The notes: generated from the sequence alone by a model not told the origin. Positions 1 to 6,169 are shown, numbered from the stretch's first letter. The stretch: DNA of 6,169 nucleotides from T1SED10-198M sp003554345 [NCBI: Candidatus Sumerlaeota bacterium] (GCA_003554345.1 PWGE01000028.1:1-6169); one strand, 5' to 3'. Program-made: numbers and translations.

Positions 1-637
1 CGGTAAGTCTACTACCCTGGCGGCCCTGATCAATATAATCAACCAGGAGCGAAGTGAAAACATTGTTACTATTGAAGATCCCATTGAATTTGTTCATCCC
101 CATAAAAAATCGATCATTAATCAGCGGGAAGTAGGGGTTCATACTCATTCTTTTGCTAATGCCCTGCGCAGCGCCCTTCGGGAAGACCCTGATGTGCTGC
201 TGGTTGGAGAATTAAGGGACCTGGAAACCATTTCTCTGGCTTTGACCGCCGCAGAAACCGGACATCTGGTTTTTGGAACCCTGCATACCCTTTCTGCTTC
301 TAAGACCGTCGATCGGGTTATCGATGTGTTTCCATCCGGACAGCAGGCTCAGATTCGTACTATGTTTTCAGAAACGATCCTTGCGGTAATTTCCCAGACT
401 CTTATTCCCCGTATGAGCGGTAAAGGGCGGGCGGCCGCCATGGAAATTATGATCGGTACTACCGGTATAAAAAGTCTGATTCGGGAAGGGAAAACCCATC
501 AAATTCCTTCTGCTATCCAGACCGGTAGTCAAAGTGGCATGATGTCAATGGATCAATCATTAAAAGAGCTTTCGCTCAAACGGATTATTTCGAGCCGTGA
601 AGCTCAAAAAAGAGCACACTCACTGAAGTTTTTTTAG
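1..637 (+). CDS. pilT: Type IV pilus retraction ATPase PilT (copy 1), 5' partial
   Basis: This is the C-terminal ATPase half of a PilT retraction motor, the cytoplasmic hexamer that drives pilin depolymerisation at the inner-membrane PilC platform. The frame is open from base 2 (211 complete codons) and begins inside the Walker A motif (GKSTT), so the PAS-like N-terminal domain and the rest of the P-loop lie upstream of the window. Visible motifs are the Asp box TIEDPIEF (near 68-91), Walker B LLVGELRD (near 197-220), the His box AAETGHLVFGTLHT (near 248-289) and GIKSLIRE, a variant of the PilT signature AIRNLIRE that is needed for retraction. An ATG at 194 lies inside the ATPase core and is not the true start. 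The C-terminus (SSREAQKRAHSLKFF) stops where classical proteobacterial PilT stops, so the 3' end looks complete. It is followed after 31 bp by a PilU-like gene, the usual pilT-pilU order. No frameshift is seen. Assignment to PilT is very secure; pilus type is inferred. Confidence 0.93.
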   Translation, partial: GKSTTLAALINIINQERSENIVTIEDPIEFVHPHKKSIINQREVGVHTHSFANALRSALREDPDVLLVGELRDLETISLALTAAETGHLVFGTLHTLSASKTVDRVIDVFPSGQQAQIRTMFSETILAVISQTLIPRMSGKGRAAAMEIMIGTTGIKSLIREGKTHQIPSAIQTGSQSGMMSMDQSLKELSLKRIISSREAQKRAHSLKFF

Positions 638-668
638 AAAAATATATTACAATGGATTATAGTGATAG
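638..668 (+). other. AT-rich pilT1-pilU spacer with no clear Shine-Dalgarno
   Basis: The 31 bp between the first two genes are strongly AT-rich and contain no good purine-rich ribosome binding site, unlike the other gaps in the window. A six-codon open frame starts at the ATG at 652 and ends in a TGA at 670-672 that overlaps the start codons of the next gene (ATGATG at 669-674). This could allow translational coupling by termination and reinitiation, but the mini-frame itself lacks a ribosome binding site, so that is only a suggestion. A TACAAT at 648-653 resembles a -10 box but has no matching -35 element. There is no terminator. Confidence 0.35.
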
Positions 669-1751
669 ATGATGATTGAACTTAAACAACTTCTTTTACA
701 GGCATCTTCTCAGGATTTTACGGATATGTTTTTCACGCCGGGGTCTCCTCCGGTGATGAAGGTTAATGGAACTCTGCGTTCTGTGGGAGGCGAGCCCCTT
801 ACAGCAGAAATGACACAGGGAATAGCACGCCAGATATTGAATGAGGAACAGTTTGAGGAGTTTAAAACACAGGGAGATTATAACCTTGCTTTTGGCGTTA
901 AAAATGTGGGACGCTTTCGGGTAAATATATATAGACAACGAGGGGCGATTTCAGTTGTTCTGAGAAGAATAGTGACTGATATTCCCCCGCTGGAAGCATT
1001 GCGGTTGCCGGAAATAATGGGAAAGCTGGCTCTGGAAAAAATGGGTTTGATTCTGGTAACCGGGGCTACCGGTACCGGTAAATCCACTACTCTTGCCAGT
1101 ATGGTTGAACATCGCAATCAACAGATGGAAGGACATACGGTAACTATTGAGGACCCCATAGAGTTTCTTCATGTTCATAAAAAGTCGTTGATATCTCAGC
1201 GTGAAGTTGGGGTGGATACCCCCTCTTTTCAGGATGCTTTGCAGAATGTTCTGAGGCAGAGTCCGGATGTCATTGTGATTGGGGAGATAAGAAATGCCAG
1301 GGTTATGAGTGATGCCCTCTATGCAGCGGAGACCGGTCATCTGGTTTTAGCCACGCTTCATTCTTCCAATACTGTACAGGCTATTGAGAAGATTCTCAGC
1401 TTTTTCCCTTCGGAATCTCAAAAACAGGTCTTTGTTCAGCTGGCATACTCTTTAAAAGCCATTCTTTCTCAGCGACTTCTTCCTGAAAAAGGGGAAAAAG
1501 GCCAGGTTCCTGCGATTGAGATATTGTTGAACTCCTCCCGTATTCAGGACATGCTTTTGAATCAGAATGTCAAAGATATAAAGCAGGCAGTCAGTGAAGC
1601 AACCCAGGAAGGCATGTGCACTTTTGATCAGTCAATATATAAGTTGCATCAGGATGGAATTATTGACGATAAGACGGCGCTTCTTTTTGCAGATAGTCCC
1701 AATAATATGAGGTTAAAACTTAAAAATATACAAACCATAACAAATATTTAG
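669..1751 (+). CDS. pilU: PilU-like accessory type IV pilus retraction ATPase
   Basis: 360-residue PilT-family ATPase, best matched to PilU, which assists PilT in retraction under load. An N-terminal PAS-like domain (about 1-110) carries TDMFFTPGSPPVMKVNG (residues 18-34), with Phe where PilT has the His of SDLHL, as in PilU. The core has Walker A GATGTGKS (132-139), which is the PilU rather than the PilT form (GPTGSGKS), Asp box TIEDPIEF, Walker B VIGEIR (203-208) and His box AAETGHLVLATLHS (219-232). The C-terminus has no AIRNLIRE signature (RIQDMLLN instead) and ends with LFADSPNNMRLKLK, close to the PilU ending. An in-frame TAG at 666-668 directly upstream fixes the start at 669 or the adjacent ATG at 672; the ribosome binding site is poor. 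One oddity is NARVM (209-213) after GEIR, where relatives have D/S-x-E-T, so a conserved Glu becomes Arg211. The stop codon lies only 12 bp before pilB1. A divergent PilT paralogue is the alternative reading. Confidence 0.88.
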   Translation: MMIELKQLLLQASSQDFTDMFFTPGSPPVMKVNGTLRSVGGEPLTAEMTQGIARQILNEEQFEEFKTQGDYNLAFGVKNVGRFRVNIYRQRGAISVVLRRIVTDIPPLEALRLPEIMGKLALEKMGLILVTGATGTGKSTTLASMVEHRNQQMEGHTVTIEDPIEFLHVHKKSLISQREVGVDTPSFQDALQNVLRQSPDVIVIGEIRNARVMSDALYAAETGHLVLATLHSSNTVQAIEKILSFFPSESQKQVFVQLAYSLKAILSQRLLPEKGEKGQVPAIEILLNSSRIQDMLLNQNVKDIKQAVSEATQEGMCTFDQSIYKLHQDGIIDDKTALLFADSPNNMRLKLKNIQTITNI

Positions 1752-1757
1752 GGGTGA
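1751..1757 (+). promoter_or_regulatory. Shine-Dalgarno of pilB1
   Basis: GGGGTGA matches the 3' part of the AGGAGGTGA consensus and lies 6 bp before the ATG at 1764. It overlaps the last base of the preceding stop codon (TAG, 1749-1751). An in-frame TAA at 1758-1760 rules out any earlier start, so the site and the stop together fix the start of the gene. Confidence 0.8.
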
Positions 1758-1763
1758 TAAAAA

Positions 1764-3494
1764 ATGGGTAAAAAAGATAAATCAAAAGGCAATACGGTGG
1801 TAAATGCCCTGGAAGAAGCAGGATATATCTCCGATGATATGTTGAAGAAAATTCAGCAGGATAATAAAGAAGCCGGCCAGCGTATCGACGAAGTGCTGGT
1901 AGATGAGGGCTTTGTCTCTGAAGATGATGTGTTGAATGCACTGGCAAATCAAATGGGGATGGAAGTGATAGACCTTTCTGAGATTGAAGTTGATACTGAG
2001 GCTCTGAAACAGGTCCCTCCCAAGGTGGCTAAACAGTTCAGGGTTTTTCCTGTGAATTATGAAGATGGAACCCTTACCATTGCTATCTCCGATCCCTTAA
2101 ATGTGCAGGTGGTTGATGATGTTAAGCGTATATTGAGTGTCCCCGTTGAAACAGTGGTGGCGCCAGAGAAAGATATTGAACTGATGCTTCGTAGATATTA
2201 TGAGAAGAATGAAATCAAGTCCATCATATCTAAAGAGGTGGAGACGGAGACCGATAAGGTCAGGGAAGAAGAAAGAGACCGGAAAATCAAAAGGATGGAA
2301 ATTGCTGGTGAAGAAGGTGAAGAGGAAAGTACTGAACCGGTTGTTCGTTATATAGACCAGTTATTACAGAAAGCCTATCATGATCGGGCCAGTGATGTTC
2401 ATATAGAGCCTCAGAAACACGGTCTCCTGGTACGGTTCCGTGTCGATGGTGTCTGCCATACCGTTCCTGCCCCTCCTAAATCATTACAGAAAATGGTCAT
2501 TTCACGTCTGAAAGTGATGTCGGGGATGGACCCTGCAGAAAAAAGAATTCCCCAGGACGGGCGAATTAAACTTACTATCGATGGGAGAGACCTTGACTTG
2601 CGTGTAAGTAGTTTGCCCGCTATTTATGGAGAAAGCGTTGTCATGCGTATCCTCGATCAGAGCAGTGTGCTTCTGGGATTAGGAGATGTGGGATTTCTCC
2701 CTGATTCTATTCGAACCTTTGAACAGCTCATTTCCACACCCAATGGTGTTATCCTCATGACCGGTCCTACCGGTAGCGGAAAAACGACCACCCTTTATTC
2801 TGCGTTGAGTACCATTAATACCCCCGAAAAGAAAATAATTACCGTTGAACATCCCGTTGAATATCAGCTCGAAGGTATTAATCAGATGCAGGTTAACCAT
2901 GAGATAGGACTGGGCTTTGCAGCAGGGTTGAAAGCGATGCTGCGACAGTCTCCCGATGTGATTATGGTTGGTGAGATCCGTGACCTGGAAACAGCGGAGT
3001 CTGCAGTTGAAGCAGCCCTTACAGGCCATCTGGTCTTCAGCACACTCCATACCAATGATGCGCCCAGTGCGCCGGCCCGTCTTGTGGATATGGGTATTAA
3101 ACCCTTTTTGGTTGCCTCTGGTTTGCAGGCCGTTATAGCTCAGCGTCTGGTACGGCGTATATGTAATGCCTGTCGTGAAGAATATGAACCTAAAGAAGAA
3201 GAATTGGCGGAATTTGGAAAATCCAGGAAGGAATTAGGCGACAGGAAACTGGTCCGGGGGACCGGATGTGATAAATGTTCGGGCACCGGTTATCGCGGTC
3301 GTACCGCAATCCATGAGATACTGGTTATGAAACCGGTCATTCGACAGATGATTGTTCGTAATGAATCGGCCTCCCGTATTAAAAAGAAAGCTGTGCAAAT
3401 GGGAATGAGAACCCTTCGAATGGATGGTTGGGAAAAAATAATACTGGGAATGACCAGTACGCAGGAAGTATTAAAAATAACTCAAAATGATTAA
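1764..3494 (+). CDS. pilB: Type IV pilus extension ATPase, PilB/GspE family (copy 1)
   Basis: 576 residues, a normal PilB length. It should form the cytoplasmic hexamer that powers pilin polymerisation through PilC. Residues 11-97 form an MshEN/T2SSE_N domain: a degenerate first half (11-34), a second half with R40, L45, G49, L60 and Q63, then VPPKVAKQFRVFPV (84-97). A charged linker (about 149-191) leads to the N2 domain with SDVHIEP (210-216). The C-terminal ATPase has Walker A GPTGSGKT (334-341), Asp box EHPVEY (362-367), Walker B VIMVGEIRD (399-407), His box LTGHLVFSTLHTND and a zinc-binding tetracysteine (C467, C470, C502, C505), a PilB/GspE hallmark absent from PilT. The Asp box is unusual: His363 replaces the Asp of EDP found in the other four ATPases here. 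The start has a good ribosome binding site and an in-frame stop just upstream. A type II secretion GspE is the alternative, but flanking PilT/PilU genes favour a pilus role. The first MshEN half is too eroded to predict full c-di-GMP binding. Confidence 0.9.
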   Translation: MGKKDKSKGNTVVNALEEAGYISDDMLKKIQQDNKEAGQRIDEVLVDEGFVSEDDVLNALANQMGMEVIDLSEIEVDTEALKQVPPKVAKQFRVFPVNYEDGTLTIAISDPLNVQVVDDVKRILSVPVETVVAPEKDIELMLRRYYEKNEIKSIISKEVETETDKVREEERDRKIKRMEIAGEEGEEESTEPVVRYIDQLLQKAYHDRASDVHIEPQKHGLLVRFRVDGVCHTVPAPPKSLQKMVISRLKVMSGMDPAEKRIPQDGRIKLTIDGRDLDLRVSSLPAIYGESVVMRILDQSSVLLGLGDVGFLPDSIRTFEQLISTPNGVILMTGPTGSGKTTTLYSALSTINTPEKKIITVEHPVEYQLEGINQMQVNHEIGLGFAAGLKAMLRQSPDVIMVGEIRDLETAESAVEAALTGHLVFSTLHTNDAPSAPARLVDMGIKPFLVASGLQAVIAQRLVRRICNACREEYEPKEEELAEFGKSRKELGDRKLVRGTGCDKCSGTGYRGRTAIHEILVMKPVIRQMIVRNESASRIKKKAVQMGMRTLRMDGWEKIILGMTSTQEVLKITQND

Positions 3495-3505
3495 AAAGAT
3501 ATGGC

Positions 3506-3511
3506 AAGGAG
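3506..3511 (+). promoter_or_regulatory. Shine-Dalgarno of pilT2
   Basis: AAGGAG lies 9 bp before the ATG at 3521. An in-frame TGA at 3512-3514 excludes earlier starts, and the spacing favours 3521 over the second in-frame ATG at 3530. The site sits in the 26 bp gap after pilB1, which holds no terminator. Confidence 0.85.
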
Positions 3512-3520
3512 TGAGTAAAT

Positions 3521-4609
3521 ATGCTTGAAATGAACCAGTTGCTTAAGGTGGTTGTGGAAAGAGATGCTTCTGACCTTCATCTTTCTGTAGGTAAGCCGCC
3601 TGTCATGAGAGTGGGTGGAGTGCTGGAGAATCTGGATAGTGGCGCGCTTACACCGGAAGACACTGAGCATCTGATGAGAGAAATAACGCCGCCTCGCTGT
3701 CAGCAGCAAATTCAGGAGGTGGGAAGTACGGACTTTGGTTATGCTTTTAGTGATATTGCCCGTTTCAGAGTGAGTGCTTTTCGCACCAAGGGTAATTACG
3801 GGGGGGTTTTGCGTCTGATTCCTTCACGAATCTTCACTTTTGATGAACTGGGATTGGATAAGAGTGTGATCTTGCCTCTTTTACATGCTCCCCGTGGTCT
3901 CTTTCTTGTTGTTGGCCCTACCGGGTCCGGAAAAACAACGACCCTCGCTACTATGATGGATTACATAAATACTGAGCGTTACACTCATATGATTACTGTG
4001 GAAGACCCTATTGAATATGAACATCCTCATAAGAAAAGTATTGTGACCCACCGGGAACTGCATGTGGATACTCCTTCTTTTGCATTTGCTCTGCGAGGAG
4101 CCCTCCGTCAGGATCCGGACGTGATTCTTGTTGGTGAGCTCCGAGACCTCGAAACAATGGAGGCTGCTATTACAGCCGCTGAAACCGGTCACCTGGTATT
4201 TGGTACTCTGCATACAATTTCTGCTGCTCAGACCGTGGAACGTATCGTCGATGCTTTTCCCACTAATCAGCAGGAACAGATCCGTTCTCAGCTCGCTGTT
4301 TCTCTCAGAGCAGTGATAGCCCAGACCCTGTTGCCCAGGGCGTCAGGGAAAGGGCGTATTGCCGCTTATGAAATAATGATGAACACGGCGGCTATTCAGA
4401 ACCTCATCCGGGAGAAAAAGACCTATCGTATCACTTCTATTATTCAGACCAGTTCCAAGTTAGGGATGACCACCATGGATGACCACCTGCTGCACCTTTA
4501 CAATGAAGGGAAAATTACCGGTGAGGTTGCTATTGAACGTGCTCACGATCCCACAACTATGCGGGAAAATATTATTGAGGCTAAAGGACAGGACGAGGAA
4601 GAAGCATAA
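3521..4609 (+). CDS. pilT: Type IV pilus retraction ATPase PilT (copy 2)
   Basis: Complete 362-residue PilT, slightly longer than the classical form of about 345 residues. The N-terminal PAS-like domain has SDLHLSVGKPPVMRVGG (17-33). The core has Walker A GPTGSGKT (132-139), Asp box TVEDPIEY, Walker B VILVGELRD (201-209) and His box ETGHLVFGTLHT (221-232). AIQNLIRE (291-298) differs from the retraction signature AIRNLIRE by one residue. There are no zinc-binding cysteine pairs, as expected for PilT. After ERAHDP it continues as an acidic tail ending GQDEEEA, which PilT1 lacks. Another difference is RELHVDTPSF after the Asp box, where PilT1 has REVGVHTHSF. By eye it is clearly homologous to PilT1 over the shared ATPase region but diverged well beyond a recent duplication. 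It lies between two pilB genes, which suggests it may serve with one of those extension motors. All catalytic motifs are intact, so it should be an active ATPase; the direction of work (retraction) is family inference. Confidence 0.93.
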   Translation: MLEMNQLLKVVVERDASDLHLSVGKPPVMRVGGVLENLDSGALTPEDTEHLMREITPPRCQQQIQEVGSTDFGYAFSDIARFRVSAFRTKGNYGGVLRLIPSRIFTFDELGLDKSVILPLLHAPRGLFLVVGPTGSGKTTTLATMMDYINTERYTHMITVEDPIEYEHPHKKSIVTHRELHVDTPSFAFALRGALRQDPDVILVGELRDLETMEAAITAAETGHLVFGTLHTISAAQTVERIVDAFPTNQQEQIRSQLAVSLRAVIAQTLLPRASGKGRIAAYEIMMNTAAIQNLIREKKTYRITSIIQTSSKLGMTTMDDHLLHLYNEGKITGEVAIERAHDPTTMRENIIEAKGQDEEEA

Positions 4610-4658
4610 ATGATAAGAATAAATAAAGCAAGAAAAATAAACAGGAGCGTGATTTTTA
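4610..4658 (+). other. A-rich pilT2-pilB2 spacer with Shine-Dalgarno AGGAG
   Basis: The longest gap in the window (49 bp) is A-rich and holds no terminator hairpin. AGGAG at 4643-4647 lies 11 bp before the ATG at 4659, slightly long spacing. An in-frame TGA at 4650-4652 fixes that ATG as the earliest start. Translation therefore appears to start independently here rather than by overlap with pilT2. Confidence 0.75.
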
Positions 4659-6169
4659 ATGGCAAAAAAAGAACGTGAAAACAAGGAAGAAAATCTGGAA
4701 AATATAAATCCTGAAGAGCATGCTGCTAAAGCTGACGATGAGAAACGTAAAAAAGATTCTTCAGGAAAGTGGAGTAAGGGAGAAGAGGCAGAAAGACTTC
4801 ACAGGGAAGGGGCTGGAGAAGGAGACACCGATGAACTGGTAGAAGAAGAGGAGTTGTTAAAAGCCCTTGCTGAACAATCGGGATTTGAATTCAGATCCCT
4901 CAAAGACTATACCCTGGAAAATAAGGAATTGCTGGATATTGTTCCGGGACAGCTGGCTCGCCGTTATAAGGTGTTTCCTCTGGAAATTCAGGAAGATGGC
5001 ACTCTGCTCATCGCTATTTCTGACCCGTTAAATGTACATCTGCTTGATGATCTTCAGCTTTTTACCAATCGTCCGGTAGATGCGGTGGTGGCCAGTGAGT
5101 CTGATATTAAGGATCTTATTGAGATTCATTATCGTATGAGCGATGAGTCGCTGGATAAAATTATTGATGAAATGCATACCGATAAGGAAGTTGAACTGGA
5201 TACTTCAGGGGAAGTGAACTTGAGCAACCTGGAAGAAATATCCAGTTCGCCAACTATTATAAAATTGGTCGACCTCATCCTTTTGCAGGCTATTAAGGAT
5301 AGAGCCAGTGACCTTCATATCGAGCCTTTTGAAGAAAAAACGCGCGTAAGATACCGTGTCGATGGGCTTCTTCGAGAATTGCCTCCTCCCCCCAAACATC
5401 TGCACGTGGGGATTATCTCTCGAATAAAGGTTATGGCGAATCTTGATATCTCCGAAACCCGTAAGCCCCAGGATGGAAGAATTCGTTTGAATGTGGGTGG
5501 GAAGGAAATTGACTTGCGTGTGGCAACTCTCCCAACCGTGAGAGGTGAAGGTATCGCCATGCGTATTCTTGATAAATCAGTTATGATGATGGGCCTTGAA
5601 CAAATCGGAATGGATCCGGATGTTCTTGAAGATTTTGATAAAATCATCCATAAACCCAATGGTATTATTCTTGTCACCGGTCCTACCGGTTGCGGAAAAA
5701 CGACCACTCTCTATGCCGCTTTTTCCAAAATTAATGACCCGGAAGATAAATTGATTTCTACGGAAGACCCCGTCGAATATGAATTGTCCGGAGTAATCCA
5801 GGTCAATATTAATCCACGTGTGGGTTTGACTTTTGCTAATTCTCTCAGGGCTATTCTTCGTCAGGACCCTGATAAAATAATGGTCGGTGAAGTGCGTGAC
5901 TTTGAAACGGCACAGATGGCAGTGCAGTCCTCGCTGACCGGTCACCTCGTTTTTAGCACCCTTCATACCAATAGTGCGGCTGCAACATTGACTCGCTTGA
6001 TTGATATGGGAGTGGAACCATTTCTCATTACCTCATCGCTGGAATGTGTGGTAGGACAGAGGCTCGTCCGAACTATTTGTCCTATGTGCAGGGAATCTTA
6101 TGAGCCCACTGAAGAGGAATTGATGGAGTTTGGAAAAACTGCCGCTGATGTGAAAGATATTACGTTTTA
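4659..6169 (+). CDS. pilB: Type IV pilus extension ATPase, PilB/GspE family (copy 2), 3' partial
   Basis: Second PilB/GspE ATPase; 503 codons are present and the frame is open to the window edge. Residues 1-62 are a Lys/Glu-rich, probably disordered leader without a signal peptide or membrane segment. The MshEN domain is reduced to ELLKALAEQ (65-73) and IVPGQLARRYKVFPL (94-108); the Arg and Gly residues of the c-di-GMP motif are gone. The N2 domain has SDLHIEP (217-223). The ATPase has Walker A GPTGCGKT (341-348, the Cys form), Asp box STEDPVEY, Walker B KIMVGEVRD (406-414) and His box LTGHLVFSTLHTNS. The first zinc-binding pair C474/C477 is visible; the second pair should lie just past the window. 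By comparison with PilB1 roughly 70 residues are missing. The start is fixed by an in-frame TGA at 4650-4652 and AGGAG upstream. The leader suggests regulation or partner binding unlike PilB1. A GspE of a type II secretion system remains possible. Confidence 0.88.
   Translation, partial: MAKKERENKEENLENINPEEHAAKADDEKRKKDSSGKWSKGEEAERLHREGAGEGDTDELVEEEELLKALAEQSGFEFRSLKDYTLENKELLDIVPGQLARRYKVFPLEIQEDGTLLIAISDPLNVHLLDDLQLFTNRPVDAVVASESDIKDLIEIHYRMSDESLDKIIDEMHTDKEVELDTSGEVNLSNLEEISSSPTIIKLVDLILLQAIKDRASDLHIEPFEEKTRVRYRVDGLLRELPPPPKHLHVGIISRIKVMANLDISETRKPQDGRIRLNVGGKEIDLRVATLPTVRGEGIAMRILDKSVMMMGLEQIGMDPDVLEDFDKIIHKPNGIILVTGPTGCGKTTTLYAAFSKINDPEDKLISTEDPVEYELSGVIQVNINPRVGLTFANSLRAILRQDPDKIMVGEVRDFETAQMAVQSSLTGHLVFSTLHTNSAAATLTRLIDMGVEPFLITSSLECVVGQRLVRTICPMCRESYEPTEEELMEFGKTAADVKDITF

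Noticed and set aside
137-151. PilT1 reads VHTHS where many PilT proteins have a DT motif.
   Set aside because: As I recall the family, His before Thr at this place is a recurrent PilT variant, so I do not count it as unusual.
602-635. Small inverted repeat GCTC/GAGC (602-615) followed by a run of seven T at 629-635, as a possible terminator after pilT1.
   Set aside because: The stem is only 4 bp, the T run is 13 bases away and lies within the coding end of pilT1. It does not look like an intrinsic terminator.
590-637. Apparent C-terminal truncation of PilT1 relative to PilT2.
   Set aside because: Classical proteobacterial PilT ends at the same place, shortly after the ISRENAREKA-type segment. 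PilT2 is the extended one.
4128-4316. A 62-codon plus-strand frame inside pilT2.
   Set aside because: It is an out-of-frame shadow fully within the conserved pilT2 reading frame, with no recognisable features.
4610-4678. A 22-codon basic open frame starting right after the pilT2 stop (TAAATG) and overlapping the start of pilB2.
   Set aside because: It is short, A-rich by composition and runs through the pilB2 ribosome binding site in another frame. Without conservation data it is best treated as chance.
5679-5702. Cys in the Walker A of PilB2 (GPTGCGKT).
   Set aside because: GPTGCGKT is a familiar variant in GspE/PilB ATPases, and the Lys and Thr are intact.
461-5942. The palindrome ACCGGT occurs about 15 times, including back to back at 1068-1079 in the Walker A region of pilU.
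   Set aside because: Nearly all copies are in-frame Thr-Gly codons in Walker A (TG) and His-box (TGH) motifs of repeated paralogues. Codon preference plus paralogy explains the excess; it is not evidence of a binding site family.
951-5966. Long minus-strand open frames at 951-1340, 2679-3050, 3881-4213 and 5577-5966 whose translations resemble each other.
   Set aside because: Each lies antisense to the most conserved part of an ATPase core (Walker A to His box). Their mutual similarity follows from the similarity of the sense genes; there is no ribosome binding site pattern or domain to support them.

Overview
The window is a run of five consecutive plus-strand genes that all encode hexameric P-loop ATPases of the type II secretion / type IV pilus (GspE/PilB/PilT) superfamily. 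In order they are a PilT retraction ATPase (5' end missing), a PilU-like accessory retraction ATPase, a full-length PilB/GspE-type extension ATPase, a second full-length PilT, and a second PilB/GspE-type ATPase whose 3' end is cut off by the window edge. The gaps between genes are 31, 12, 26 and 49 bp. I see no terminator or convincing promoter in any gap, so the block reads as one operon. There is no non-coding stretch over 300 bp and no RNA gene, mobile element or CRISPR array.

Layout: 1-637 PilT1 (partial); 669-1751 PilU-like; 1764-3494 PilB1; 3521-4609 PilT2; 4659-6169 PilB2 (partial). For every internal gene the start is fixed by an in-frame stop a few bases upstream. Genes 3, 4 and 5 have recognisable Shine-Dalgarno sequences; gene 2 does not.

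Organism: paired extension and retraction ATPases point to a bacterium with type IVa pili (twitching motility, adhesion or DNA uptake), most likely with a Gram-negative envelope. PilT1 and the PilU-like protein resemble the proteobacterial PilT-PilU pair as I remember it, including the short PilT C-terminus. However, five ATPases in a row without pilC, pilins or pilMNOPQ is not the usual proteobacterial layout. Base composition looks moderate. The sequence alone does not let me name a phylum.

How the genes may work together (inference): PilB proteins power pilin polymerisation through the PilC platform, and PilT with PilU power depolymerisation. Two extension and three retraction motors in one transcript suggest either two pilus machines with co-expressed motors, or one machine with interchangeable or mixed motors. 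The two PilBs differ most in their N-terminal regulatory region. PilB1 keeps one of two c-di-GMP-type (MshEN) half-motifs nearly intact. PilB2 has lost both and carries a charged, probably disordered leader instead. PilB1 also has His in place of Asp in its Asp box. These differences are the main points of interest.
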